From Brachybacterium halotolerans (GTDB taxonomy: Bacteria; Actinomycetota; Actinomycetes; Actinomycetales; Dermabacteraceae), in assembly GCF_016623465.1 (NCBI RefSeq), contig NZ_JAEDAJ010000002.1, positions 198,093 through 262,092 on the forward strand: a DNA stretch of 64,000 nucleotides. Reading direction: 5' to 3'. Below, piece by piece: positions 17,717-26,288 of this stretch; the stretch's first letter is position 1; each line of letters begins with the position of its first letter. The translations under genes and the position numbers were made by a program. The notes beneath the pieces are model-generated. The model made no database searches and had not been told where the DNA came from. It worked only from the letters and a program-made list of their open reading frames with translations.

Positions 17717-18694
17717 ATGCGCGCCGTCACCCATCAGTCCTTCGGAGAGCCCACCGACGTCCTCGACGTCACCGAGGTCGCCGAGCCCTCACCCGGTCCC
17801 GGCGAGGTGCTCGTGCGGATGGTGCTGAGCCCCATCCACAACCATGACCTGTGGACCGTGCGCGGCACCTACGGCGTGAAGCCGGAGCTGCCCGCGCGCG
17901 CCGGCACCGAGGCCGTCGGCGTCGTCGAGCAGCTCGGCGAGGGCGTCACCCAGCTGGTCACCGGTCAGCGCGTGGTCGCGACCTCACAGCTCGGCGTGTG
18001 GGCGGAGCGCTTCACGGCGCCCGCCGCGTCACTCATCCCCGTACCGGAGAACCTCGCCGACGAGGTCGCCGCGCAGCTCGCGGCGATGCCGTTCAGCGCG
18101 ATCTCGCTGCTGGAGCGCCTGGACCTCGAGCCCGGACAGACCCTCGTGCAGAACGCCGCCAACGGCGCCGTCGGCCGCCTGGTCGCACAGTTCGCTCGCG
18201 CCCGCGGCATCAACGTCGTGGGCCTCGTGCGCCGCTCCGCCGGGGTCGAGGAGCTCGCGGCCCAGGGCATCACGGGCGTCGTCGCGACCGACGAGGACGG
18301 CTGGGAGGACCGCGCCCGCGCTCTCATCGGCGACTCCACCGCTCCTGTCGGCATCGACTCGGTGGGCGGGGAGGCCGCGGGCCAGGTGCTCTCGCTGCTG
18401 GCCGACGGCGGACGCCTCGTCGTCTTCGGCGCGATGGCCGCCCCGGTCATGTCGATCCCCTCGGGCCCGGTGATCTTCCGCGACCTGCACATCGAGGGCT
18501 TCTGGGGCGCCCAGGTCTCCAAGGACATGCCGGCCGACCAGCGGGCCGAGCTGTTCGGCGAGATCATCACCCGCCTGCTCGACGGCTCCGTGACCCTGCC
18601 GGTCGCCGCGACCTACTCCCTCGAGGACGTGCGCGATGCAGCGGCCGCGAACTTCGACGTCGGCCGCGTCGGCAAGGTGCTGCTGCGTCCCTGA
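17717..18694 (+). CDS. Zinc-less alcohol dehydrogenase / quinone oxidoreductase family protein
   Basis: 325 aa MDR-superfamily enzyme. GroES-like half at residues 1-120 (MRAVTHQSFGEP, PSPGPGEVLVRM, PARAGTEAVGVV), then a Rossmann half with AANGAVGRLVAQFARARG (AxxGxxG) near 145-160 and GIDSVGGEAAG. The cysteine/histidine ligands of zinc dehydrogenases are missing, which points to NADPH:quinone reductase or enoyl-reductase-like activity. ATG at 17717 is set by AGGAGG 7 bp upstream; the TetR-like operator suggests induction by quinones or electrophiles, possibly by the regulator at 19318. Confidence 0.9.
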   Translation: MRAVTHQSFGEPTDVLDVTEVAEPSPGPGEVLVRMVLSPIHNHDLWTVRGTYGVKPELPARAGTEAVGVVEQLGEGVTQLVTGQRVVATSQLGVWAERFTAPAASLIPVPENLADEVAAQLAAMPFSAISLLERLDLEPGQTLVQNAANGAVGRLVAQFARARGINVVGLVRRSAGVEELAAQGITGVVATDEDGWEDRARALIGDSTAPVGIDSVGGEAAGQVLSLLADGGRLVVFGAMAAPVMSIPSGPVIFRDLHIEGFWGAQVSKDMPADQRAELFGEIITRLLDGSVTLPVAATYSLEDVRDAAAANFDVGRVGKVLLRP

Positions 18695-18781
18695 TCCCGC
18701 TCGGCGCGCGTCGGCATGGTCGGCGGCCCGAGCATCGGCTCGGCGCGCAGACGCCCGCGCGCCGAGCCGCCCCACGCACAG

Positions 18782-18813
18782 GAGCCCGCCGGGAGGATTC
18801 TCCCGGCGGGCTC
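18782..18813. terminator. Bidirectional terminator hairpin
   Basis: A perfect 14-bp stem, GAGCCCGCCGGGAG paired with CTCCCGGCGGGCTC around a GATT loop, sits between two convergent genes and can serve both. Confidence 0.8.
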
Positions 18814-18832
18814 TCGTCATGGGCGACGTGGA

Positions 18833-19255
18833 TCAGTCGTCGGCGACGGTGACGTTCACGGGGATGTTCCCGCGGGTCGCGTTGGAGTACGGGCACACCT
18901 GGTGCGCGGCGTCGGCGAGCGACTGCGCGGCGTCGTGGTCGAGCTCGGGGATGACGACCTCGAGGTCGACGGCGAGGGCGAAGCCGCCCTCGTCGTTGCT
19001 GCCGATGCTCACGCGGGCGCCGACGCTCGAGCCGTCGATCGCGACCTTCTGCTGGCGGGCCACGGCCTGCAGCGCCGAGTGGTAGCAGGCGGCGTAGCCG
19101 GCGGCGAAGAGCTGCTCGGGGTTGGCGCCCTTCCCGGAGCCGCCCATGGCCGTCGGGACGGCCATGTCGAAGGCGAGGTCCGATCCTGAGACCTCGACGT
19201 GCCCGTCGCGGCCGGCGCCGGTGGCGAGCGCTTCGGTGGAGTAGAGGGGCTTCAT
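18833..19255 (-). CDS. ohr: Organic hydroperoxide resistance protein (Ohr, OsmC family)
   Basis: 140 aa. Thiol peroxidase reducing organic hydroperoxides. Starts MKPLYSTEALATGAGRDGHV; GANPEQLFAAGYAACYHSAL contains the reactive Cys57 and VCPYSNATRGN the resolving Cys121; Ohr-type spacing distinguishes it from OsmC. Transcribed with the TetR gene immediately upstream (62-bp gap). The ATG follows GGAAGGAATCC. Ohr is usually controlled by the MarR-type OhrR; here the adjacent regulator is TetR. Confidence 0.94.
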   Translation of the reverse strand: MKPLYSTEALATGAGRDGHVEVSGSDLAFDMAVPTAMGGSGKGANPEQLFAAGYAACYHSALQAVARQQKVAIDGSSVGARVSIGSNDEGGFALAVDLEVVIPELDHDAAQSLADAAHQVCPYSNATRGNIPVNVTVADD

Positions 19256-19317
19256 GGTGGATTCCTTCCGTCGGGTGCTGCGGTGGACCTGCGGGGTCGG
19301 ACGGCCGGGGTGCGACC

Positions 19318-19926
19318 TCAGCCGGCCGACGCGAGCAGGGGTGTGCGGGCCGCTTCGAGGGAGCTGCGCGCGGCGCTCCGGTCGATGCGGCTCATGACCA
19401 GGGCCGCGATGAGCGCGGAGACGCTGGTCTCGGTGAGGCGCTCGCGCTCGGCGGCGGAGGCCTCGGGGAAGCGGGCGGCGACGCCGGCGCCGAAGGCGCG
19501 CACGAGCTCGGCCCGGTAGGAGGCGATGACGTCGCGCACGGCCTCCTCGCGGCCGATGCCCGCGCAGGCGGAGTTCACGAGCAGGCAGCCGTCGGGCAGG
19601 GAAGTCTGCTCCCCCTTCCCGTCGTCCCCGATCTCCTCGCCCAGCAGCCGGGCGGCGGAGCCGAGGTAGTCGGCGAGGGCATGGGGGCTGGGGTGCTCGG
19701 TGAGCAGCGGGGCCAGGCCCGGGCGGACGACCTCGTCGAGGTAGTTCGCGATCGCGGCCTCGAAGAGCCCGCGCTTGGAGCCGAACGCGTGGTAGATGCT
19801 TGACGCGTTCAGGCCCGTGGCCTGCTGGATCGCGCTCATGGAGGCGCTCTCGTAGCCCTCACGCCAGAAGAGCGAGCGCGCGGCGCGCACGACCTCGACG
19901 GTCTCGAAGGTGGCGGTGCGTCCCAT
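19318..19926 (-). CDS. TetR/AcrR family transcriptional regulator
   Basis: 202 aa. N-terminal HTH at ~residues 25-50 (ASMSAIQQATGLNASSIYHAFGSKRGLF), followed by a helical ligand domain with GCLLVNSACAGIG, a two-cysteine stretch typical of the TetR_C_13-like group; the cysteines might sense oxidants. ATG at 19926 is preceded by GGAAGGAG. It precedes ohr in a probable two-gene operon and is divergent from the DUF1304 gene; palindromes at 20071 and 17602 are its candidate operators. No biochemical target can be read directly. Confidence 0.9.
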   Translation of the reverse strand: MGRTATFETVEVVRAARSLFWREGYESASMSAIQQATGLNASSIYHAFGSKRGLFEAAIANYLDEVVRPGLAPLLTEHPSPHALADYLGSAARLLGEEIGDDGKGEQTSLPDGCLLVNSACAGIGREEAVRDVIASYRAELVRAFGAGVAARFPEASAAERERLTETSVSALIAALVMSRIDRSAARSSLEAARTPLLASAG

Positions 19927-20067
19927 CGGCAGGCTCCTTCCCTGATCGGTCCCCGGCGGCGCCATCCGGCCGCGCCCTGCAGCGGCGGCAGACGCGTGCG
20001 CCCTGCGACATCCACCTGTCCGGCGGAGCCGCGTGACGCCCGCCCTTCCGGCGGCGCCGCCGTCAGT

Positions 20068-20090
20068 CTATAGTGGAGCGAGCGCTACAG
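20068..20090. promoter_or_regulatory. Promoter with TetR-type operator (tetR/DUF1304 intergenic)
   Basis: TATAGT (20069-20074, -10 type) runs into TGGAGCGA-GCGCTACA (20074-20089), a 16-bp palindrome with 12 symmetric positions. It shares CTATAGTGGA with the operator at 17602, supporting one regulator for both. Confidence 0.5.
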
Positions 20091-20162
20091 AAAAGCCTCG
20101 CTGGTCACTCCTCACATCACTCGTCACAGGTCGCCTTTCACCCCACCCCTCCGGAGGTCCCC

Positions 20163-20552
20163 ATGCTCGTCGTCGGTCTCGTCCTCGCAGTGCTCGCGGC
20201 GCTGCTGCACGTGTTCATCTTCTGGCTCGAGTCGCTCGCCTGGGGCAGCGAGCGCGCCCAGGGCGTCTTCGGCCAGCAGACCGAGCAGGAGGTCGCGGCG
20301 ACCCGTCTGTTCGCCTTCAACCAGGGCTTCTACAACCTGTTCCTGGGCGTGCTCGCGCTGCTCGGCGTGCTCCTGACCGCCCTCGGTGCGCACTCCGTGG
20401 GCCCGGCCCTGGCGCTCGCGGGAACCGGCTCGATGCTGGGCGCGGCCCTCGTGCTGGGCCTCGCCTCCCCCGCGCATCGCGGCGCGGCCGTGCGCCAGGG
20501 GGCGCTGCCGCTGCTCGCGGTGCTCGTCCTCGTGCTCGCACTCGCGATCTGA
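20163..20552 (+). CDS. DUF1304 family membrane protein
   Basis: 129 aa, four membrane spans (about 3-22, 50-72, 78-100, 107-127). The conserved N-terminal HVFIFWLESLAW and the segment FGQQTEQEVAATRLFAFNQGFYNLFL identify the family, often misnamed epimerase. Function unknown. ATG at 20163 follows CGGAGGT. It is divergent from the TetR gene and probably repressed by it, so it may belong to the same peroxide or toxic-compound response. Confidence 0.9.
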   Translation: MLVVGLVLAVLAALLHVFIFWLESLAWGSERAQGVFGQQTEQEVAATRLFAFNQGFYNLFLGVLALLGVLLTALGAHSVGPALALAGTGSMLGAALVLGLASPAHRGAAVRQGALPLLAVLVLVLALAI

Positions 20553-20587
20553 GCGCCGCGGGCACGACGGGCGGGCGGCCGGAGCAT

Positions 20588-20628
20588 CCGGGGACCCCGC
20601 GGCATCCGCCGCATCCGCGGCACCCCGG
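20588..20628. terminator. Terminator hairpin between convergent genes
   Basis: CCGGGG (20588-20593) pairs with CCCCGG (20623-20628) and CCGCGG (20597-20602) with CCGCGG (20615-20620), giving an interrupted stem between the DUF1304 and SDR genes. Confidence 0.55.
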
Positions 20629-20637
20629 GCCGACGCC

Positions 20638-21606
20638 TCAGAAGACGGGCCGTCCCCCGGTCACGCCGAGCACGGTGCCCGAGACGTACGAGGCCTCGGC
20701 CGGGCTCGCGAGGAACACGTAGGCCCCCGCGCACTCGGCGGGCTGGCCCGCGCGGCCCAGCGGGGTGTTGCCGCCGAAGGCCGTGTAGTCCTCGCTCGCA
20801 CGGGTGGCGACGTTGAGCGGGGTCCAGATCGGCCCCGGCGCCACGGCGTTCACGCGGATCCCCTTGCCGCCCAGGTCGCCGGCGAGGTTCACCGTGAGGT
20901 TGTTGATCGCGGACTTCGTCGCGGCATAGTCCATGAGCGGCACGGAGGGGTCGTAGGACTGGATCGACGTGGTGTTGATGATCGAGGAGCCCTCCCGCAG
21001 GTGCGGCACGGCCTCCTGGGTGATCCAGAACATCGACTCGAGGTTCGTGGCCAGCGTGCGGTGCAGGCGCTCCGAATCGATGCCCTCGATGCCGCGCGGC
21101 TCCGCACGGCCCCACTGGAACGCGGCGTTGTTCACGAGCACGTCGAGCCGTCCGAGCTCTTCGACGGTGCGCGTGACGAGCGAGCGGGCGTGGGCCTCCT
21201 CGCGGATGTCACCGGGAAGCAGCAGGGCCCGTCGGCCCGCGTCCTGGACCCAGCGGGCGGTCTCCTCCGCGTCCTCCTGCTCGGCGTCCATGTAGGAGAG
21301 CGCGACATCGGCCCCCTCGCGCGCGAAGGCGATCGCGACCGCGCGGCCGATGCCGGAGTCTCCCCCGGTGATCAGCGCGACCAGCCCGTCGAGCCGGCCG
21401 TGGCCGACGTAGGACTGCTCGCCGTGGTCCGGCACGGGCTCCATCGGGGCCGTGAGGCCGGGAGGGTCCTGGTCCTGCGCGGGGAACGAGGGCTCGCCGT
21501 CCTTCGTGCCGAGCTCGCGGGCGCGGGCGGTGACGGGACCGATGTCCTCGGCGCCGTTGCCGTGAGTGTCCTCTCGAGCGTGGGTCTCCGGGTCTGTGGC
21601 GGGCAT
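20638..21606 (-). CDS. General-stress-type SDR oxidoreductase
   Basis: 322 aa. NAD(P) motif TGGDSGIGRAVAIAF (80-94), NNAA at 159-162, and catalytic Tyr227/Lys231 in DYAATKSAI. The ~70-residue N-terminal extension with MEPVPDHGEQSYVGHGRLDG is typical of the YhdF/YghA group of stress-induced dehydrogenases. Substrate unknown. ATG at 21606 has a GGAAGGA ribosome site. Convergent with the DUF1304 gene; no clear operon partner. Confidence 0.9.
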   Translation of the reverse strand: MPATDPETHAREDTHGNGAEDIGPVTARARELGTKDGEPSFPAQDQDPPGLTAPMEPVPDHGEQSYVGHGRLDGLVALITGGDSGIGRAVAIAFAREGADVALSYMDAEQEDAEETARWVQDAGRRALLLPGDIREEAHARSLVTRTVEELGRLDVLVNNAAFQWGRAEPRGIEGIDSERLHRTLATNLESMFWITQEAVPHLREGSSIINTTSIQSYDPSVPLMDYAATKSAINNLTVNLAGDLGGKGIRVNAVAPGPIWTPLNVATRASEDYTAFGGNTPLGRAGQPAECAGAYVFLASPAEASYVSGTVLGVTGGRPVF

Positions 21607-21739
21607 GGATCATTCCTTCCGTGGACAGTCCCCCAGCGTATGCCGGGAGACGGAGTTCGTGAAGGGGTGGTGGTGGCGTTCCGGTGGCGGCCCGGGGCGC
21701 CCCCGGGCCGCCACGCATGACCGGCCGCGCCAGCCGGCC

Positions 21740-22951
21740 CTAGCGCCGGATCGAGGCCAGGTGGTCGGCGATGCGGTCGACGGCGTCGGCGAGCAGGCCG
21801 ACGTCCGGCAGGGTCACCAGGCGGAAGTGGTCGGACACGGGATAGTTGAAGCCTGTCCCCTGCGTGACCAGCAGCTTCTTGGAGCGCAGCAGGTCCATGG
21901 CGAACTGCTCGTCGCTGTCGATGCGGTACATCTCGGTGTCGATGCGCGGGAACATGTAGAGCGCGCCCTGGGCCTTGACGACGGAGACGCCCGGGATCTC
22001 GCTGAGCCCCTCGTAGGCCACGTCGCGCTGGTCGCGCAGGCGCCCGCCAGGCAGCAGCAGCTCGTCGACCGACTGGTAGCCGCCGAGCGCCGTCGCCACC
22101 ACGTGCTGGGCGGGGACGTTGGGGCACAGGCGCATGTTCGAGAGCACGTCGAGGCCCTCGATGAAGTTCTCGGCGTCGTCCTTCGGCCCGTACAGCGCCA
22201 TCCAGCCGGCGCGGAATCCGGCCACCCGGTAGGCCTTCGAGAGGCCGTTGAAGGTGATGGTGAGCAGATCCGGGGCGAGCGCGGCGACGTGGGTGTGGAC
22301 GGCGTCGTCGTAGAGGATCTTGTCGTAGATCTCGTCGGCCAGGATCAGCAGGTCGTGCTTGCGCGCGACCTCGACGATCTCCTTCAGCACGTGTTCGGGG
22401 TAGACCGAGCCGGTGGGGTTGTTGGGATTGATGACGACGATCGCCTTGGTGCGCTCGGTGACCTTGTCGGCCAGGTCCGAGACGTCGGGCCACCAGTTCT
22501 GCTCCTCGTCGCAGCGGTAGTGCACGGCATTCCCGCCCGCGAGCGAGACCGAGGCGGTCCACAGCGGGTAGTCAGGAGTGGGCACGAGTACCTCGTCGCC
22601 GTCGTCCACGAGCGCCTGGCAGGTCATCTGGATCAGCTCGCTGACCCCGTTGCCCAGGTAGATGTCGTCGAGCTCCATCCCGGGCATGCCCTTGGTCTGG
22701 TAGTACTGCGCGACCGCCCGACGTGCGGAGACGATCCCCTTGGAGTCCGAGTACCCCTGCGCGGTGGGCAGGGTGCGGATCATGTCGACGAGGATCTCGT
22801 CGGGCGCCTCGAAGCCGAACGGGGCCGGGTTGCCGATGTTCAGCTTGATGATCTTGTGGCCCTCTGCCTCCATGCGCGCTGCCTCTGCGGGGATCGGCCC
22901 GCGGATCTCGTAGCAGACGTCGCGCAGCTTGGAGGACTGGGTGAGGATCAT
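21740..22951 (-). CDS. Pyridoxal-phosphate aminotransferase, alanine transaminase type
   Basis: 403 aa, class I aminotransferase. LNIGNPAPFGFEAPDEI at 38-54, GYSDSKGI near 66-73, PDYPLWTAS at 126-134, NPNNPTGSVY at 175-184, PLP lysine Lys239 in NGLSKAYRVAGFRAGW. The GNPAPFGF start and overall pattern match AlaA/AspC-like enzymes that make alanine from pyruvate and glutamate. The ATG at 22951 follows TAGGAGTCGAACG; a longer upstream reading frame is Pro/Arg-rich and unlikely to be translated. Confidence 0.9.
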   Translation of the reverse strand: MILTQSSKLRDVCYEIRGPIPAEAARMEAEGHKIIKLNIGNPAPFGFEAPDEILVDMIRTLPTAQGYSDSKGIVSARRAVAQYYQTKGMPGMELDDIYLGNGVSELIQMTCQALVDDGDEVLVPTPDYPLWTASVSLAGGNAVHYRCDEEQNWWPDVSDLADKVTERTKAIVVINPNNPTGSVYPEHVLKEIVEVARKHDLLILADEIYDKILYDDAVHTHVAALAPDLLTITFNGLSKAYRVAGFRAGWMALYGPKDDAENFIEGLDVLSNMRLCPNVPAQHVVATALGGYQSVDELLLPGGRLRDQRDVAYEGLSEIPGVSVVKAQGALYMFPRIDTEMYRIDSDEQFAMDLLRSKKLLVTQGTGFNYPVSDHFRLVTLPDVGLLADAVDRIADHLASIRR

Positions 22952-23151
22952 CGTTCGACTCCTAGGGCCCGGGGCCCGGTTCGCGGCCGACGGGACGGCC
23001 GCAGCCCCGCGGGCGCGAGGCTGCGGCCAGGGTATCCCCGGGCCAGGGGGCAGCGGCATGCGCGTCTCGTGCTGCGTCACCGCCGCCTCGTCCCCCTCCC
23101 TCCAGGCGGACCGCACGGCACGCCGCACCGCCCGCGCCGCTCCGCACCGAG

Positions 23152-23181
23152 CCCGACCCGACCCGACCCGACCCGACCCGA
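23152..23181. repeat. Pentanucleotide repeat
   Basis: Six copies of CCCGA in a row between the divergent aminotransferase and HdeD genes; likely a slippage-prone simple repeat. Confidence 0.8.
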
Positions 23182-23265
23182 GAGGCTAGGCTGGAAACCG
23201 TCTGAACGACGACAGGGAACGCGCCGGTGCCACGAACGGCGTCGTCCGATCACAGGAGGTCCGCC

Positions 23266-23874
23266 ATGTCCGCATCGCAACCCGACGCACCCGATCAGAC
23301 GGAGTCGACGGTGCCAGCAGAGACCGGTTGGAGCCGACTGCGCAAGGGCGCGCGCATCGCCCTCATCGTGCAGGGTGCGCTGAGCGTTCTGGTCGCGCTC
23401 GTCCTCCTCTTCGACCCGCTCCGCTCGATGCTCGTGCTCACGCTCGTCGTCGGTGCATGGCTGCTGGTCACCGGAATCGCCGCGATCATCAGCCATATCG
23501 CTCGAGATGCGCATCACCGCAGCGTATGGACGGTCGTGTCCGGCGCGCTCTCGATCGTGGCCGGTGCCCTCGTGATGATCATGCCCGGCTCGGCCGCGGT
23601 CGCTGCCGTCGCGATCCTCGCGACCTGGGCGATCCTCTTGGGAATCACCTACGGCCTGAACTCCTTGGCCCTGCGACGAGCAGGAGCGCCGGGATGGTGG
23701 GGCGTGCTGATCACGGGCATCCTCGCCGTTCTGCTGGGGATCCTGATGCTCGCCAATCCTGGCGCGGCCATGCTCGGCCTGGTCTGGGCCATCGGCATCT
23801 ACGCGCTCGTCGACGGCATCAGCGAGCTGATCCTGGGGATCCGCCTGGGCTCCCCTCGCTCCGATCGCCCCTGA
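23266..23874 (+). CDS. HdeD/DUF308 family membrane protein
   Basis: 202 aa. After a ~20-residue polar start come six membrane spans arranged as three DUF308 hairpins (GVLSVLVALVLLFDP-type, GALSIVAGALVMIMPG, GILAVLLGILMLANPG), ending in GISELILGIRLG. E. coli HdeD helps acid resistance; the role in Actinobacteria is unknown. ATG at 23266 is fixed by AGGAGG (23254-23259). TAGGCT near 23186 is a plausible -10 box. Confidence 0.9.
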   Translation: MSASQPDAPDQTESTVPAETGWSRLRKGARIALIVQGALSVLVALVLLFDPLRSMLVLTLVVGAWLLVTGIAAIISHIARDAHHRSVWTVVSGALSIVAGALVMIMPGSAAVAAVAILATWAILLGITYGLNSLALRRAGAPGWWGVLITGILAVLLGILMLANPGAAMLGLVWAIGIYALVDGISELILGIRLGSPRSDRP

Positions 23875-24330
23875 AGCCGCGGTCTCGCCCCGCCCCCGCG
23901 CCTCCACTCGCCCGCCCCCTCGGCCGCCCGGTCCACCCGGATCCGGACGAGCAGTCGTGCGCGACGCTGCCGGGGCCGGCACCGCCAGGGCCTAGGCCCT
24001 GCTTCGGCGAGCGCTTCTGCACCCTCACCGGTCACAGCGCACCCCTCGAGAGACCGTCTGCCACGTGCTCGAGGCGGGCGCACGCCGCGTTTGGGGACGA
24101 GCGCGCTCGCATCCGCTTCGGGACACCCTTGACGCACATGCTCGGAACCCTTTACTTTCAGTGCGTAAGTAATTGGGGCCGACGACGTCGCCCGGTGCCG
24201 ATGCGTGCAGTGATCGCCTGCGCCGCAGCTTCCGCCACTGCATATGGCGAGCGGAGGGCGATCATGCACTCTCGGCACCGAAAGCGACGCTCCGCGAGCG
24301 ACGTCGACGCTCTCCGACGAGAGGACGAAG
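23875..24330 (+). promoter_or_regulatory. Promoter and operator of the sugar ABC operon
   Basis: TTGACG (24129-24134) and TTACTT (24152-24157), 17 bp apart, form a promoter. TTACTT and AAGTAA (24167-24172) are inverted halves with a 9-bp spacer covering the -10 box and start site, as expected for a repressor operator, possibly that of the ROK protein at 27904. A ~165-nt leader follows; the rest of the gap is GC-rich and non-coding. Confidence 0.6.
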
Positions 24331-25242
24331 ATGTCTGCCGCATCCACCGCCGAGCTCCCGCCCGCACGACGCAAGCACCGGGACGACACCCGCCTGGCGC
24401 TGCTGTTCATCCTGCCGGCGAGCATCGGCCTGCTGGTGTTCCTGGTCTGGCCGCTGCTGACGGGCCTGTACTACTCGCTCACCGAGTACTCGATCCTCAC
24501 GCCCCCGAAATGGGTGGGGCTCGAGAACTACACGAACATGCTCAGCGACCCGGTGTTCTGGAAATCGCTGCGGGTCACCGTGCTGTACGTCGTCATCAAC
24601 ATCGGCGTGCAGACGGTCCTCGCGCTCCTCATCGCCGTCCTCATGCAGCGCCTCACGCAGAACACGTGGCTGCGCTCGCTCGTGCTCACCCCGTACCTGG
24701 TCTCCAACGTGGTCGCCGCGATCGTGTTCCTCTGGCTGCTGGACTCGCAGCTGGGCATCGTGAACCTGATCCTGCAGGGCATCGGCTTCGATCCGGTCTC
24801 CTTCTGGGCCAACGAGAAGTGGGTGATCCCCACGATCGCGCTCGTCAACGTGTGGCGGCACATGGGCTACACGGCGCTGCTGCTGTTCGCCGGTCTGCAG
24901 TCGATCCCCGAGCAGCTCTACGAGGCGGCGCGCACCGAGGGCGCCGGCGAGTGGCAGCTGTTCCGCCGGATCACCCTGCCGCTGCTGCGGCCGATCCTCG
25001 CGCTCGTGCTGATCATGTCGATCATCGGCAGCTTCCAGGTCTTCGACACCGTCTCGGTGACCACGCAGGGCGGACCGTCGGACGCCTCCAAGGTGCTGCA
25101 GATGTACATCTACGAGAACGCCTTCGGGCAGTACCAGTTCGGGTACGCGTCCGCGCTCTCGGTGGCGCTGCTGGTGATCCTCATGGTCATCACCTTCGCC
25201 CAGTACTTCCTGACCCGCGCCGGCCAGTCGGACCTGGACTGA
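24331..25242 (+). CDS. Carbohydrate ABC transporter permease (MalF/UgpA type)
   Basis: 303 aa with six membrane spans. N-terminal LALLFILPASIGLLVFLVWP is typical, and the EAA loop YEAARTEGAGEWQLFRRITLPLL near residues 200-223 contacts the ATPase. First gene of a permease-permease-binding protein operon; no ATPase gene is present, so a shared MsiK/UgpC-like ATPase elsewhere is likely, as is common in Actinobacteria. Start chosen at ATG 24331, after GAGAGGA; an upstream in-frame ATG at 24244 would overlap the leader. Confidence 0.92.
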   Translation: MSAASTAELPPARRKHRDDTRLALLFILPASIGLLVFLVWPLLTGLYYSLTEYSILTPPKWVGLENYTNMLSDPVFWKSLRVTVLYVVINIGVQTVLALLIAVLMQRLTQNTWLRSLVLTPYLVSNVVAAIVFLWLLDSQLGIVNLILQGIGFDPVSFWANEKWVIPTIALVNVWRHMGYTALLLFAGLQSIPEQLYEAARTEGAGEWQLFRRITLPLLRPILALVLIMSIIGSFQVFDTVSVTTQGGPSDASKVLQMYIYENAFGQYQFGYASALSVALLVILMVITFAQYFLTRAGQSDLD

Positions 25243-25254
25243 GAGGACGCCCAG

Positions 25255-26277
25255 ATGAGCACCGCCACTCCCGCCGTCGGCCCGTCGGCCGCCGGCCCCA
25301 CCGGCACCCCCGAACCCACCGGCCTGACCGACCCCACGGACCCCGACGCCCCCACGGGCCCGTCGGCCTCCCCCGCCTCCGGCGCCGCCCGCGCGCGCCG
25401 CCGTCCGCTGTCGCCCGGGCGGATCGTCGCCTGGATCGTCATGATCGTGATCCTGCTGGTGACGCTGTTCCCGTTCTACTGGATGCTGCGCACGGCGCTG
25501 TCCTCGAACACGGCGCTCGCGACCGACCCGACCAGCCTGCTGCCGGTGGACTTCTCGCTCGGCGGCTTCGAGCGCGTGTTCGGGCTGCAGGACGTGGAGA
25601 CCGCGGTCTCCCAGGGCGGCTCGGGCGCGTCGATCAACTTCTGGCGCTACCTGCTGAACTCGGTGATCGTCGCGACCGTGATCACCGTGGTGCAGACCTT
25701 CAGCTGCGCGATGGCCGCCTACGCCTTCTCGCGACTGCGCTGGAGGGGCCGCGAGACCGTGTTCCTCATCTTCCTGGGCGCGATGATGATCCCGCAGATC
25801 TTCACGCTGCTGCCCAACTTCATCCTCATCAAGAACCTGCACCTGGTGGACACGCTGCTGGGCATCATGCTGCCCACCCTGTTCATCTCGCCGTTCGCGA
25901 TCTTCTTCCTGCGCCAGTTCTTCAACAACATCTCGCGCGAGGTCGAGGAGGCCGCCCTCATCGACGGCGCGTCCAAGCCGCGCGTGTTCTTCACGCTGAT
26001 CCTGCCGATCAGCTCCGCGCCGCTCGCGACGCTCGCACTGCTGACCTACATGACGGCGTGGAACGAGTACTTCTGGTCGCTGATGGTCTCCTACACGGAC
26101 TCCTCGCGCGTGCTCACCGTCGCGCTCGGCGTCTTCCGCGCGCAGTCGCCCCAGACGGGCACGGACTGGGCGGGCCTGATGGCCGCGACGCTGGTCGCGG
26201 CGGCGCCCATGCTGATCCTCTTCGTGCTGTTCGCGAAGCGGATCGTGAACTCCATCGGCTTCAGCGGGATCAAGTGA
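25255..26277 (+). CDS. Carbohydrate ABC transporter permease (MalG/UgpE type)
   Basis: 340 aa. A ~55-residue Pro/Gly/Thr-rich cytosolic N terminus, encoded by DNA full of GTCGGCC-like words, precedes six spans starting at VAWIVMIVILLVTLFPFYWMLRTAL. EAA motif EEAALIDGASKPRVFFTLILPI near 225-246. Ends SIGFSGIK, typical of MalG relatives. Begins 12 bp after the first permease with GAGAGGA. Works with the flanking genes to import an oligosaccharide or sugar derivative. Confidence 0.92.
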   Translation: MSTATPAVGPSAAGPTGTPEPTGLTDPTDPDAPTGPSASPASGAARARRRPLSPGRIVAWIVMIVILLVTLFPFYWMLRTALSSNTALATDPTSLLPVDFSLGGFERVFGLQDVETAVSQGGSGASINFWRYLLNSVIVATVITVVQTFSCAMAAYAFSRLRWRGRETVFLIFLGAMMIPQIFTLLPNFILIKNLHLVDTLLGIMLPTLFISPFAIFFLRQFFNNISREVEEAALIDGASKPRVFFTLILPISSAPLATLALLTYMTAWNEYFWSLMVSYTDSSRVLTVALGVFRAQSPQTGTDWAGLMAATLVAAAPMLILFVLFAKRIVNSIGFSGIK

Positions 26278-26288
26278 GGGACGCACCC

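Noticed and set aside
24264-24330. Upstream ATG with GGAGGG in the leader of the sugar operon as a regulatory small ORF
   Set aside because: The frame does not stop before the permease gene and continues as shadow sequence, so an attenuator-type uORF is not supported.
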